64,000 nt of DNA from Prochilodus magdalenae (GCA_024036415.1 JAMWET010000768.1:94501-158500); one strand, 5' to 3'. Positions 1 through 17,330 are shown, counted from the stretch's first letter. Translations and numbers: made by a program. The notes: generated by a model from the sequence alone, not told the origin.

Positions 1-667
1 TCAGATGTCCGCCTATAAAGCAGCTTCCATAAGTAAAGTAGAGGAAGTAGTTTTCGGCACCTGCTATGTTCTTAAACCATTCATGGTACAGAAAGCTTAT
101 TAAGGTCAGTATATACATACACACACACCCACCCACCCACCCACACACACATATGTGTTTATGGGAGTATTTTTATATGGGACCTCAATATTATGGTATA
201 AAGAATATTTTATATTATATATATGTATATTTATATTATATGTATATATGTGTGTGTGTGTGTGTGTGTGTATACATATATATATATATTTTTTTTTTGT
301 TTGTTTGTTTGTTTTTTTGTTTTTTTACACATATATGCTATATATTATAGCATCTTCAGAGACACCAGGTTTCTCTACGCCACAGATATTGGACTACAGA
401 GAATTTTTGACATAGGCTAATGGGTGGACCTGCCCTTTGATGAAAGACTGGACAGGGAGGCTGTAAATCAGACTAAAGAAATCAGGACAGACCTTTGCAG
501 CTCTGATCGACCACTTTTAGTTCCCTATCCACTGATATATGGAAACAATTCGTGCAGCTTAATATGGAAGTAAAACTAAGACGCATTGTTTGTGACGTTC
601 AGTCGGTTTTTCTCTGCAGAAAGTTGAAACTATTAAAACTCCCAGCTTCAGAACCTCCCGGCCTTAC
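1..667 (-). other. Part of gstt intron 1 with CA/TG/TA microsatellites
   Basis: This is the stretch downstream of the gstt exon 1 donor. It should be the start of intron 1. I looked on the minus strand for a second GST exon and found none I can support. It holds a CA/CCCA-rich run at about 115-150, and a TA/TG run followed by T and TTTG runs at about 220-325. Open frames here are low complexity and not genes. Confidence 0.5.
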
Positions 668-779
668 CTGCCATCAAAGAGACCTTCTTAAACTCGAACG
701 GGATGTCATTCTTCTTGGCGAAGATGTAAACTGAGCGACACGGCTGCGAGAACAGATCCAAATAAAGTTCCAGCGTCAT
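668..779 (-). CDS. gstt1: Glutathione S-transferase theta, first coding exon (partial gene)
   Basis: The exon encodes the first 37 residues and part of a codon of a theta-class glutathione S-transferase, a cytosolic enzyme that conjugates glutathione to electrophiles. The N-terminus reads [20 protein letters not shown], the first beta strand and helix of the thioredoxin-like GSH-binding domain. Ser11 in the motif LFSQPCR is the catalytic serine position of theta-class enzymes. [16 protein letters not shown] continues into the second strand. The exon ends after GGCAG at a good donor (GTAAGG, minus strand), matching the usual end of GSTT exon 1. The remaining exons must lie to the left of the window. 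Its neighbour ddt fits known vertebrate synteny. I cannot say which theta paralogue this is from one exon. Confidence 0.85.
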
Positions 780-930
780 TTTCCCGATTCGCTCCTCTCT
801 GGCCTCACGAAGCACTGACCACCAGCGCCTTCCCACAGCCCTGTTTTCTTCCCAACTGCAAACACGAATACGACTGGCTGCCGGTAGCCCCGCCCCCCGC
901 GATGTGATTGGGTAGAAGTTCAGGTCGGCA
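780..930 (-). promoter_or_regulatory. Probable gstt promoter: GC box and inverted CCAAT box
   Basis: Just upstream of the gstt start codon the DNA becomes CpG-rich. It contains a GC box (CCCCGCCCCCC at about 889-899) and an ATTGG (inverted CCAAT) at 907-911. These are typical TATA-less promoter elements, but no transcription start can be fixed from sequence alone. Confidence 0.45.
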
Positions 931-2450
931 GAGGTTATGAAACAAGTCGTACTGAATAAGGAGCTGAACAATGGTGGATATATATTTATTTTTGAACATG
1001 TTTTAGATATTAATATTTTCTTTTTTTATTCATTTATTTGTTTATTTGTACTAGCATTAGGCTAATACAGTGTTTCTTAGCCCTGGTCCTGGAAACACTG
1101 TCTCTGCTCCTAATACACCCAGTTCAACTCTTCAGAGTTAAAGGTGGTGTGTTAAAGCAGGGTACCCACTCAAACGAGCAGGCTAGGGAGCCTCCTGGAC
1201 CAGGCCTGAGAACCACTGGGCTAGTAAACAGGACCTTCCGGAATACAGATGCAAGAACACATGCCCTTCGACCCCACGACTCCACAGTCTGTCCGTACTA
1301 GGATATTTTCAGACCAGCGAAACGCCGGACTGACAGATTAAAGACTAGATCGACCAAATATGACACTGAGAAATGTATAGATTCGGCGGTCCCTGCATTT
1401 CACTCGTTCATCTCAGTTTATCTGAGCTCTGATTTTCACTGCGAGTACCTAGTGTTGTGGAAAAGGCTGAATGGCGCCCCCTGTTGGATACCGAGGACAA
1501 CGCAGCACCAGGAGAAACCCAGTTGTGCCACAGCGCATAACGAGTCATCAACATTACAAACAAGTCACGAAGACTGAATGATCTTTTAATGAAAGGGTAT
1601 GATTACAGCTCTGCTGTGCAGCTCTTCAGCTGGAGCCAAGATGAAAACCTTCAAGCTAAAGTGTTTGATTAAGGATCATCTGTTGAGGTAAATATAAGCT
1701 GATGTTAGGTGAGGCCAGTCGTTCTCCGAGTAGGGAGTTTTAGGGCCAGTTGTGCTCACACACAGAGGAATCTGTCTTCTGCATTTAACTCATCTGTAAA
1801 GTGAAACATACACACACACGCTAGTGAACACACACACTATGCGGGCAGTGACCACACTTGCCCGGAGCAGTTGCCAGCCCTATCCACAGCACCCAAGGAG
1901 TGTTTGGGGGGGTTGGGTGCCTTGCTCAGGGGCACATCAGTCTTTACCGTCAGTTCAGGGAATTGTTCGGTTACCAGGCTGATTCGGTTACCATGACAGC
2001 CCCTCAAATTACTGTATTGTATATATGCATGAGTTTATTTCATGAGTTTATTTTCTTTGCAATGTTCTAAACTCCGGAGATGGGCAGGCTATACGAACCC
2101 ACCAGTCTGGTTCAAAAGTGACCATATATCTTCATGTTTTGGGGTCATTCTGGTTTATTGTATGGGGTCTTTATCCACCTATAGGGTCGTAGCTGCAGTA
2201 ACAGTTAGAAAAGCAGTATTGCAGCTTGATATCCAAATTATAATGGAGCTGAGTACTAGGGATTCAGCCCCCAGTCATTATTCACTTCACTTCACTATTA
2301 TAAGTGAATACAAAATACAAATACAGCAAAAGTAGGATATGGATCCTTTTAATCCAGTTAAAGATGTCTTGTGATTGAGAAATGTCACACTGGTACCTTG
2401 TTAGTGCATTAGTGTAAAGAAAAACATTTTTAAAAAGCCAGACGTCAGTC
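931..2450. other. Intergenic region between gstt promoter and ddt 3' end
   Basis: No gene is visible here. At about 1066-1225 there is an imperfect inverted repeat: an arm near TTTCTTAGCCCTGGTCCTGG and its complement near CCTGGACCAGGCCTGAGAAC. This is a short foldback element of a kind also seen at 4780-4975. A CA-rich segment lies at about 1808-1840. The rest shows nothing I can name. Confidence 0.5.
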
Positions 2451-2693
2451 TACAAAACGAGATCCATGTTTATTCACCTGGGGCAAATAAAAAATACAGT
2501 ATAATCCACTTTGCAGAATGTTTCAAACAGCCGTTTGAAATATGACTGACAGAAATATCCCTACAGGAAACCTGAACGTGAGGGGAAGGTTCGGGTTTAA
2601 ACCTTGATTTTCTAGTGAGCCTTTATAGAGTTAGTCCTTATTTCCTCACTCGCTCCGTGCTGTCCCGCTATTGCTCAGGAGTGCAGCGCTGTC
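2450..2693 (-). other. ddt: ddt 3' UTR with polyadenylation signal
   Basis: Downstream of the ddt stop codon, on the minus strand, an AATAAA signal lies at 2469-2474. This would end the transcript near 2450 and give a 3' UTR of about 240 nt. The assignment rests on the signal and spacing only. Confidence 0.5.
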
Positions 2694-7882
<5,189 letters not shown>

Positions 7883-8060
7883 GATCGCTACTGCACTTGA
7901 AAACGCCGACCAGCTTCCTCGTCACCGCGCAGCTCCTGAACGTAGCCCAGGCGAGGCCCCGCCCACCCATGCTACCATTGGCCAGAAGCCAGCAACGCCT
8001 GCTGGTCGTCCTCTGTGATTGGCCGCCGTCTTGAACGCTGTCGCTTTTAAGGTGGACTTA
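7883..8060 (-). promoter_or_regulatory. ddt: Probable ddt promoter (GC box, two CCAAT boxes)
   Basis: Upstream of the ddt ATG the sequence is CpG-rich. It contains a GC box (CCCCGCCC at about 7957-7964) and two ATTGG motifs (inverted CCAAT) at 7977-7981 and 8018-8022, about 40 bp apart. This layout suits a housekeeping promoter that fires toward the left. Confidence 0.5.
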
Positions 8061-8569
8061 AAGTAGGGTGACACGTAACGTGTTGTAGCTAAGCAGTAGA
8101 CCAGAAGTTTGGTATTTTGTAGAAATGTAGTAGTTTCAACTTCGGGCAAAGCTTTAATCTATAACCACCTTTTAGGTTTTCGCTGCTATGGTATTTTATT
8201 AGTATTCTTTTTAAGGTGGACGTTTGGCATTTGTATCGATCACTTCGATTACCTAAGCTTGAGTTGTTTTGCAGAATACGGGTCAGTCAACAAATTAGTC
8301 CCTATCGTGACGGCATGGAAGACAACTTGGCAACGTGTTAGTTATTAGTGTCATTCAAAAATCCGAAGGTCAAGCTAGCAATGCTAAGTATTAGCAGCCA
8401 TTTATAGTCAACCTCATTTCAAATCTTTATTTTTACCAAGTCCATTGGTAAAAAAGGACAGTTAGAATGGAAATCAGCCTCTTGTTTAGAACTTTTAAAT
8501 GGATGAGATACAATTATTTAAGGTGGTCTGACATGTGGTTGATTGAAAAAAAACGTACTGACTAATTTA

Positions 8570-8890
8570 TAAACAGTGGTGATGACTGGAACCAGATGGT
8601 GCCATGTGTGCAACATTCTGATGATTGGAAAAGTTGGAAAAAACATTTTCTTAAAGGACTACCAATGGCTGTATTCCATGCATAAATCAAAATAATAAAT
8701 TAAAATACATTACTTTATCACAAATTCTAGCATAAAACAATGTCATCAGTCATCAGGCCGTGTATTCATAACCATTTCATGCAATAACTGTGAAGCAGCC
8801 TTAAAAATGTGGGCGTCCGGTTCCACTGTGAACAAAATTTCACCCCAAACCACTCTGAATGGCTTTGTGTACATTCCAACTATTTGATGA
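8570..8890. repeat. MITE-like interspersed repeat, copy 1
   Basis: The block begins near ACAGTGGTGATGACTGGAAC and closes near GTCCGGTTCCACTGTGAAC, which is roughly its inverted complement. Better copies sit at 12733-13115 and, split by a SINE, at 31028-31530. It looks like a non-autonomous element with terminal inverted repeats. The remaining stretch 8060-9010 shows nothing else. Confidence 0.5.
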
Positions 8891-9009
8891 TGAAGTTCTT
8901 CTTTTTAAAAAATGCTAATATGGCTAATACAGCCCTTCGTATTCAGCGTTAGCCACATCTGCTGACGGCCGATGTGAGCTGTTCCTTTAAATGGAGGGAT
9001 GGAACAAAG

Positions 9010-9182
9010 AGGTAAATAGCAGCGCTTTATTTTACATAGCTCACACTGAAGTCATAAGCACAAAAGGAAACTTTACATGGTAAAACTGATACAGTCCGAG
9101 TGCTGGAGAGATATAGACATTCTGAACTCAGGTTGCTGTCCAAGTTGAGTGTTGATTCAAAATGCTCCTGTTGAGTGTCCAG
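9010..9182 (-). other. chchd10: chchd10 3' UTR with polyadenylation signal
   Basis: On the minus strand an AATAAA lies at 9026-9031, about 155 nt past the stop codon. A 3' end near 9010 is likely. Confidence 0.55.
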
Positions 9183-12100
9183 TCACACCAGAGATGACAC
9201 ACCTAGGATACAATGATAGGGGAAAAATCAGGTTATTACAGCGTGATGTTATGAATAATAGTTAGGTCCATGAACATCAACACATTGACATAATGACTTA
9301 AATATGACTCATGAATATTTTAGTTGGCCACTACAGCATATTAGAGCATAAACATGCTGACTTCCAGCTTCAATTTGAGTTTATTTACATCTAAATTGGG
9401 GGAAAAGTATATGAATAACATACACGATTCTACATAAAAAGGCTCAGAAGTAATTAGATAAACTAAAAATCATAAACCGTCTTTTTTTATACTCCATTGC
9501 AAACCCAAATTCGTCCCCCTGGAAGGTGCCCCTCATCTGGCAAACTGCTGTGAAGGACTGTTTGGACTTCATTTTGAAAGAGAACAGCAACAGACTGCTA
9601 ATGCAAATGCCGGGTTTGAGGCATTTGGGCTCTGAAAAATGGAGGGCTATACATTTAAATGGTTGCAATGTCAACACTGTTGATCCAATTTAAATTTGAA
9701 AATCAAATTCAATTTGAAAATGTACTTTAAGTTCCTAATCAGACCTGAATATTAACTCCAATATTCTGTGCTGAACAAGTACAATAACATTAACCTTGTC
9801 TAAAGTCCAAGTCTGAATATTCATGGATCTAACTGTACCAGGAAAAGCATATTTAACCCACAGAAACTTCATGAACAGTCCTGAGTTTCCATCACGGTAC
9901 TGTTTTACTGCAGGCGTGAGATTTTCGGGTTTGAAGACTCTAAAAATCCCGATTATGTATCTTGAAGATGAAAGAAACTTCTGGAAAACGACGTATGCTT
10001 TGGGGCAGATAAATGAGAGTGGGTTATACGTTTTGCTCGGCCACTCCGCCACAACAGAATTTAAGATAACATGACAAATAACACGTCGATGCAAATTTAA
10101 GGCCTGAATGGCCCTTTTTAACATCACACTGTACCTACCATGTGAGATCTTGCACTGTTTCAGAGCCTCGTTGAAGCCTTCGCACAAGCTGAGGTCTGTC
10201 TGAGTGGTGGCGCAGTCGAGGAACTGCCTCACCTCAAAAAGACACGGACCGGCCTGCGACGGGGCAGCCCTGGGGGGCTCCTACACGGAGAGGAGAAATG
10301 GAGTATGGACATGAGAGACATAGAGAGCCCGAACTAATACAAAAACCAATCACGTCTTATTTAAAATTATTATTAAAGTAACGATATGAGTCGAGTGCAG
10401 GGTCAGGTGTAGGTTCATGAATTTGTCTGTTTAAAATAAATGACATTTTAAGTTACGTTATGTTATAATGAAACCATTATTATTCTCATTTTTAAAACCG
10501 TGACATGCATTTGGAGATCATGGAGATCATGTTAGGGGTCAATCAAAACGCTGATGACCCCTTAGAGCCACACCAAAGCCAAGGACACATGACCTGCGGC
10601 TGGAAACTTTAGAGACACCAACAGTCATTATTTATTATTTCATGTGTTCCTAAATGACTGTATTTAAGTTTAGAGTTTTTCTGTATATAGATTATAGAGC
10701 TTTTTCTTTAATAAGTATTAAACAGGCTTAAATTCCAGTTTATTTGTTCTTAAATGTTAGGAAACTAGAAGAACTACTAATAAGGAAAATAGAAAAGGTA
10801 AAAGATGGAGCTAAATTTTATACTAACAATACTATCATCCTGTTTTTATGTCTGTAAGATTTGGCTGATTATGAAATGCAATACTGAATATTGAAACTGG
10901 CTATGTTATATGTCTTCTTCATCTTAAATGATCAGCTTCAGTGAACTCTTGAAAGCATTCAATTCTGGGCCCTGTACACTCTCAATGTCAGCAGGCCCCT
11001 ATCCATGCCAGTACACGAGGAACGTGAGCAAAAAAAATGGGCCCCTCTCCCTACTCGGGCCCTGGGTAGTCAGGTCCACTTTTCCCCCCACTACCACGCC
11101 CATGCTTGAAAGGCTGAACCAGCCTGGCCTCAGAGACATGTAACACTGCCAAAGGCCACCTGCAGCACACCTCTCAGAATAAGACTAATCTTCTTGTCAT
11201 CTTCCTGCTTGTGTAATCGCCTTTGCGTTTGACATGTTCACTGCACAGTTGAATCCTTGTCCTGCTCTAGCACACCTGATTCAGCTCATCACCTCATTTA
11301 AATCAACACATGAGGTCTATGAAGACTGAAACCTCCAGATTACAGAGAATTACAGAGCCCTTTTTAAATGACGCAATAGAAGCCACAACACCCCCTACCC
11401 ATCCTGTAGCATATTACAGTCCGACAGAATGACCATGTGGACCATATAAACATAATAGAGGACTATTTTACATGATCCTATAGAAGCCATGCCCTTACAC
11501 TTCCTGTAGTGTATTACAGTCTGTCAGAATGACCGTGTGGATCATATCGCCCCCTACACTTCCTGTAGTGTATTACAGTCTGTCAGAATGACCGTGTGGT
11601 TCATATCGCGCCCTACACTTCCTGTAGTGTATTACAGTCTGTCTGATTGACCGTGTGGATCATATCGCCCCCTACACTTCCTGTAGTGTATTACAGTCTG
11701 TCAGAATGACCGTGTGGATCATATCGCCCCCTACACTTCCTGTAGTGAATTACAGTCTGTCAGAATGACCGTGTGGACCACTTGGACAGTATAGAGCCTT
11801 TGATGCGAAAGTAGCCCCTTTCATCCCAACCAAGAGAGAGTTACCACTTGGGTTCATCAGACTAACCTGGTATGCAGGTGCAGGTTTGGCTGCCTCTGAG
11901 CTGCTACTGCTGCCTCCGCTGAAGGCTCCCGTAATGGCACTGCCCACCACATGCCCGACGGCTGAGCCGACAGCTACTCCGGCTGCTGTGGTTGCCATCT
12001 GGGCCATGAGGCCCGGCTGCTTAGGCTGGGCCTGCACAGGGGCCAGGGCCGCTGGGGGAGGGGGAGCTGGGGCTGGTGTGTAGGACTGAGTTGGGGCACT

Positions 12101-13377
12101 GGAAGACAACAGAAAGCAAGATACACATATCGTTGATTAATAAAACCTAGCCTTAAAACTGCCGTAAAAACCCGTGTCCAGTTGACCTAATTAAAGCACC
12201 GTCACATTTAAATCTGACCACAACAGGATGTGTCCAACTGAGCCATCCTAAGCCCTGGACCTAAGTGACTCGTAGATTGGAGCATGGTGAAAAAGTTTGA
12301 GGGCAAGTTAATTATTTTTGGTGACCATACCAGTTTTATATTATTACATCAGAGAAACAGAAAGTTATGTGGACTACATGTGAAGACAGTACCGAACATT
12401 AAGTCTTTCAAGATGTCTCATCAGCTGACTTCCCAGACAGCAAAATTGTTCTGGTCCAAATTCCTCATTTTCATCGGCCCACTTGTCAGGTGGGTTGACA
12501 GCACTTAGGTGGATCACATGCGTGCCAGATTAGGGACATGCCTCGGCCAAAAGTAGGCAACTGTAGGCTGTGCCAGAAGTGGACCAAATCTGTTTTGGGA
12601 CGGGTGGGCCAAATGCTTGTTGTAAATATTTGCTTCCTATCTGGGTTGGCTCATATATTTTGGGAATAAGAATACCCAAATACTATCAACATCAAGAGAC
12701 ACCAAATGCTTGATTGTGAAGACTCAGATTTCTTTACAGTGGTCGTGATAGGAGCCAGGGGTCACCATGTGTACAACACAAATATATTTTAATTATTATC
12801 TAAAACCACTAATGAACCTACATGTCCCCGAGTTTTATATGTAATACTAAAAATGGTAAAATGTGGTTTTCTTTGCAGACTACTTTGCCTCACAACACTC
12901 TTCATGTAGCCCTTCAACTTAAACGGGTTCAAATAAATGGATATTATATACATATAAATGTATAATACATTATATGAGCCAACACTTAATCACATAACTC
13001 AGAAAACAAGGTCTTGGACACCTGGGAGCATATTCATAACCATTTCGTATTACTGTTAAGAACTTTATGTGTGAGCTTTAAGTGGTGGACGTCTGGTTCC
13101 CATCACCACCATTGTGAGCAACTTTAACTCGTTATGAACTCTGAACTCGTCTAAAACTCAACATTTCACATCAAACCAACTTTGAAAAACTCTCTTTACT
13201 CATCTCATCTGTTTAAATATGTAGAATTGTCGACTCGGTGGACTTCCCCTTTATGTCCAGTTAGAGGTCCAGCGCGTCAGACAAGCCGGTACAAGTTAAC
13301 GTTAGCGATCCCCGAGCTAATAAAAAGGGAGCTTACCTGGCCGGGGCTGAAGGACGGCTGCGACTTCCTCGCGCCAT
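9183..13377 (-). CDS. chchd10: CHCHD10, mitochondrial twin CX9C protein (complete, four exons)
   Basis: Minus-strand exons 13337-13377, 11867-12098, 10139-10280 and 9183-9202 (41, 232, 142 and 20 bp) join in phase to 144 codons plus TGA. All introns are GT/AG. The N-terminus [13 protein letters not shown] is the short basic leader of the CHCHD2/10 family. It is followed by a Pro/Ala-rich region, then the conserved hydrophobic segment [20 protein letters not shown] and [15 protein letters not shown]. Exon 3 holds the CHCH domain with two CX9C motifs: [11 protein letters not shown] and [11 protein letters not shown]. The RQFLDC...[10 protein letters not shown] wording and the tail KISHGVSSLV match CHCHD10 rather than CHCHD2. 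The product resides in the mitochondrial intermembrane space near MICOS and cristae. The last exon encodes only the final six residues. Confidence 0.94.
11390..11795. repeat. chchd10: 59-bp minisatellite in chchd10 intron 2
   Basis: About seven head-to-tail copies of a 59 bp unit, typified by TTCCTGTAGTGTATTACAGT followed by CTGTCAGAATGACCGTGTGG. Consecutive CTGTCAGAATGACC starts are spaced exactly 59 bp apart in the middle of the array. The outer copies are more diverged. The array ends about 70 bp from the exon 2 donor. Confidence 0.9.
12733..13115. repeat. MITE-like interspersed repeat, copy 2 (chchd10 intron 1)
   Basis: It starts with TTTACAGTGGTCGTGATAGG and ends with CTGGTTCCCATCACCACCA. 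The two ends are imperfect inverted repeats of each other. The interior is AT-rich and noncoding. Related segments occur at 8570, 31028, about 19925-20170 and 61765. Confidence 0.55.
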
Positions 13378-13560
13378 GTTAAAGCAGGTTTTCGTGAGGG
13401 ATAGTCGTAGAGAGTTGTGTTAAAGTGCTCTTCGGAGTGCTAGTAGCTGCTGCTCTCCAGCGACCGCGAGAATCAACTGTGTCCCCCACTCACAGCACAT
13501 GGGAATGACCTTGTGTGGACGGAGCTCAGAGCGCATGCGCAAAACCACAACCACCTTCTA
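13378..13560 (-). promoter_or_regulatory. chchd10: chchd10 promoter with NRF1-like and ERR-like motifs
   Basis: Within 170 bp upstream of the ATG lie TGACCTTG at 13506-13513 (core of an ERR/nuclear receptor half-site) and the palindrome GCGCATGCGC at 13531-13540 (the NRF1 consensus core). Both factors are known drivers of nuclear-encoded mitochondrial genes, so the pairing fits the product. Binding is inferred from motif match only. Confidence 0.55.
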
Positions 13561-14471
13561 GAAAACTGACAGGAGCAGATCATCCCCCACAACACCCTGT
13601 AACGTGAGAGCCCTGTAACACCTTACTGTTCACTCCTATTCTTTTAGGTGAGCCGCTAATGTTGGGACCTGTAACCTCTCGACATGTACGTTTTAATTTG
13701 TTTTGTTTCTCTGATTCTAGCGGCAGTATGCCAAAGTTTTAATTTTTGACATGGAAAAACGGCTTGACTATGTCAGAATTATGACTTACGTTCTCGAAAT
13801 GTGGACCTAATGGTCTGGAGATATTGACTTAGTATCTCGAATTGTTCTTGTTTATTTATCGATAATATTTATTGTTTTTATTTTCTGTCCAAATACAGAC
13901 ATTTTATTTTTGCAAAACTGACTGATCTCAAGGTAAAATATTTTCTGGAAAATAATAATAAATTTGTTTTCCTCAAAGTTATCTTTGAGTCGAACTATTA
14001 CTTCGTTTGAAATAATTGAAATGCCATGAGAACATTTGACATTATTTTGACATACTAATTTATACTCGTTTGAGAGGATAAATAATGACTGAGAGATCCA
14101 AATCGATTTTTAAAGAAATCAAACCTTATTATTTTCACATAGTAAATCAACATTTTGAGAATATATGTAACTTAGAGGAGATACCTGGATAGTGTTCTAC
14201 TCCAGTCTGGCTCTGCGTCCGAAACCTACTAAGTAGGTGGTTTGAAATGGCATACTATATACTACTTGAGTACTAAATCTACCTAAAAGTAGTATGTAGT
14301 ATGTGAGCAAACTGAAGTACGACTCCAGAGTTTCTAGTACACAGGGGGAGCTATCTTCATGGTGCACTCCATCCCATCATGCACCATGACCTCACCAGCT
14401 CTCAGCCTGCTTCAGCCAGAGAAAATGGCGGAGGGTAACACTGGGAAGCCAAACACAGCCCACTCCCAGTA

Positions 14472-14935
14472 TAAATGTGGGGGTAGTGATTGTAGTGGGG
14501 TGTGTGTTCATCAGAATGAGCCTCAGAAAGTTAAATATACAGGTCTAAAGATTAATAAAAGATGAACTCGCTTTAGAGGATCAGTTTTAGAGTGAAATAG
14601 CCGAGGGGAGCTAACAGCTAGGCTAACCGTATCTCAGGTGAACTGAGCAGCGTTAGCAGCAGCTAGCTCTAAACAGTGGATACAGTAATAACAGCTCTGA
14701 GGTAAATGTGGGTGTAGTGGGGTGTGTGTTCATCAGAATGAGCCTCAGAAAGTTAAATATACAGGTCTGAAGATTAATAAAAGATGAACTCGCTTTAGAG
14801 GATCAGTTTTAGAGTGAAATAGCCGAGGGGAGCTAACAGCTAGGCTAACCGTATCTCAGGTGAACTGAGCAGCGTTAGCAGCAGCTAGCTCTATACAGTG
14901 GATACAGTAATAACAGCTCTGAGGTAAATGTGAGG
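14472..14935. repeat. Tandem duplication, two copies of about 225-231 bp
   Basis: The second copy starts at about 14703. The copies are nearly identical, both running TAGTGGGGTGTGTGTTCATC through GAGCTAACAGCTAGGCTAAC to TAATAACAGCTCTGAGGTAA. Copy 1 carries an extra 9 bp near its start. Such similarity implies a recent duplication, or an assembly duplicate. Confidence 0.92.
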
Positions 14936-17233
14936 TCACTGGTCATGTGACTGTATTAGTATACTACACTGTAGGTCACAACTTGTTACTGTACTGTATT
15001 CCACACACACGTGGTGGATACAGTGTGCAGTACATACAACTGTAGTGTGCAGTATAGTGCCATTTTAAATAAAGGTTTCACCTTGACCTCAGTAATATGA
15101 CTGGGTCGGTCTCACAGCTGTTTATAAAGCTGTTATTAATGGCGTTAGTGTTTACTGGTGTTCAACTTTAAATAATACAGCCCATTTGAAGTTTATGCCA
15201 CCAGGGCGTCTCAGTGACTTTCTAGATCTTTCCTTACCCCTTTGCCGAATCCACCAACACCTGCATAACGAGATTAACAACACAATGACAGCACAGAGCT
15301 TCCGAACCAGCTCTCCCCCGTTTTCCAACCATATCTTACCATAATTAATTACCTTTTTATTTTAATTAGGCTAAACAGCAGAAGAATCGAAACAGGGGCC
15401 TCACTGGCAGCTTTACAGCTTTAGAATTAAATCACAGGAAGAGAATCAACACAAGGAAGTCTAATATCAACAAAAGACAGAGGAGGTGGAAAGGCAGTTG
15501 TAGAATAGCTGAAGAGTAATACAGGGGTCCGAGTGGATGCAGGACACAGTCCTACCTTCACGAATATGAAATGAACCATCAGGTGAATTAAACGAACCCC
15601 ATTACACCAGTAGACTGACCTGGTGGTGATTGCTTGTATTTGGCGCCCTCTGGTGTTCAGAAGCAGAACCACAGATGAGGTGAAGCAGGCCGTTCTTTTA
15701 CATTCCCGAGTGAGTCAGGGGTTGGGATGTGACATGTGACTTAGTGTAAAATGCACACTAGCCGCCCACCTCTAAAAGCTCCGTCACAGATCATTTTCAT
15801 TAATAACTGATGTCTGAGACGCTGTTGTACCACAGTTGAGAGTGATAAGTTTTGTCTGAAACTAATAAATAATTTAATAATAATTTAATTCTTATCTGTT
15901 CGTGGCGGAGGGATACACTATATGTGTTCTTAGCAAAATAGTCCCTATAGAAAACATTACCATAATCAGTATACCATATGTACATAAACACAGAAGACGC
16001 GTGTAGGTTCACTAGTGGTTTTAGGCTCCTGCTTCCCATCACTTTATCACTGTAAGGAACTACGTCACATCCAACCACTCTGAATGGCCTCTACATCTCA
16101 ACCTCTGAATTATACAGTACACTTTGTATGCCTAGAGAATGTGTAATATATAGTTAATACTATTGTATGATTTTTTTTGTTTCATTTATTAATTTCCTCC
16201 TTAGCACAAGAAAGCACACAGTTCATTAAATATATCACAGTTAATTAAATATTAACATTTAATTTAATCCCTTTCACTCTCACTCATCAGGACCCGCTTG
16301 TGCGCCCTCTGGTGTTGTGTTTCCAGTATAGCGGAAGGGTAAAGCCATGAGAGGGAATTCCAAGAAGCAGCTCAATGGTAGGTAAACTGGCAGGCAGCGG
16401 CACCTTGCATCAGGCATCAGAGTGCACAGGATGGGCAGCAGCTTTTTTTGTACACATTAAAACACACTTAATCTCTAAATTAAAATACGACATGTGTTAC
16501 CTGCTTTTCATCTATTTTCACTTTTCAGTGATTGTTGGTTTTATCGTTTTGCTTCTTTTCTGTTTATTTCAGCCCAAACCTTTTAAATCTATTATACATT
16601 CAAATACAGTTCATTTATATTGTCATTTTCTTCTTTCTGTTCTTCATTTCATTCGTTTCTGCTTTTGTTGTGTTTCTGCTTTCATGTCTTAATTTTTATT
16701 CTCCAATTGGAGAGCACTAACTGGCTGTTTACAGGCACTGTGGCATCAGATTACCTTCTGCTAAGCTCCTGGAAATGGTCCAGGCAGAGACGGGGTTGTG
16801 TAATAAAGATGGCACCTGTGTCTGAATGGTGGGCATGAAACCGTGGGAGCTGCTTGTGCTTGTGGGCAGACGATCATCTTTACTGGTGATCTATCTGGGC
16901 CGTCCTGAGCCTGTTTACTATGTGGGCATGTCCTCACGTAACCAGACCACGACTGTAATCGTTTACATATCAGCCCGAGACATAACTGCATGCAGGATTG
17001 TGCGGCGATATGACATTTCTATCTGTGTGTTATTTCATTTTCTTGATGAGTGTATTTCATGTCTCCGTTATTTAAATTTCTTTATCAGAAGTATAACTGA
17101 TGCTACTTCTTCAATGTATTTATAACCACGCATTATGTAGTGTTTGACCAATCCAAAGACTTCAGCTAGACGTCCACATATAGAAGTTGGATAGCACAGT
17201 TTGTAGAACTGATTAGACAGACTGAGTAGACAA

Positions 17234-17330
17234 AAGTGCATTTAGGCATTTAGGCAAAAGGCATTTAGCAGGCGCTCTTATCCAGAGCGACTTCCAACCC
17301 TGCTTAGTGTTCCGTTGGATAATATTCCAG
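17234..17330. mobile_element. SINE 3' tail fragment
   Basis: GCATTTAGCAGGCGCTCTTA followed by TCCAGAGCGACTTCCAA is the minus-strand form of the conserved 3' tail shared with the two longer SINE copies at 31263-31491 and 44622-44843. The tRNA-like head is not recognisable. Confidence 0.6.

Noticed and set aside
1..660. Search for gstt exon 2 left of exon 1
   Set aside because: No minus-strand segment here shows the expected theta-class second exon; it presumably lies outside the window.
9735..10232. 165-codon minus-strand frame that includes the CHCH domain
   Set aside because: Only 10139-10280 is exon. The part below 10139 is intron read-through after a good donor (GTAGGT), with no CHCHD10 similarity.
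11390..11795. CRISPR-like regular repeats
   Set aside because: Units are contiguous 59 bp copies without unique spacers, in a vertebrate intron. The 27 bp array at 59299 is rejected for the same reason.
16375..17125. Hydrophobic plus-strand frames of 60-105 codons
   Set aside because: T-rich sequence yields Phe/Leu/Val-rich frames; no splice structure, no family motif, no minus/plus partner exons.
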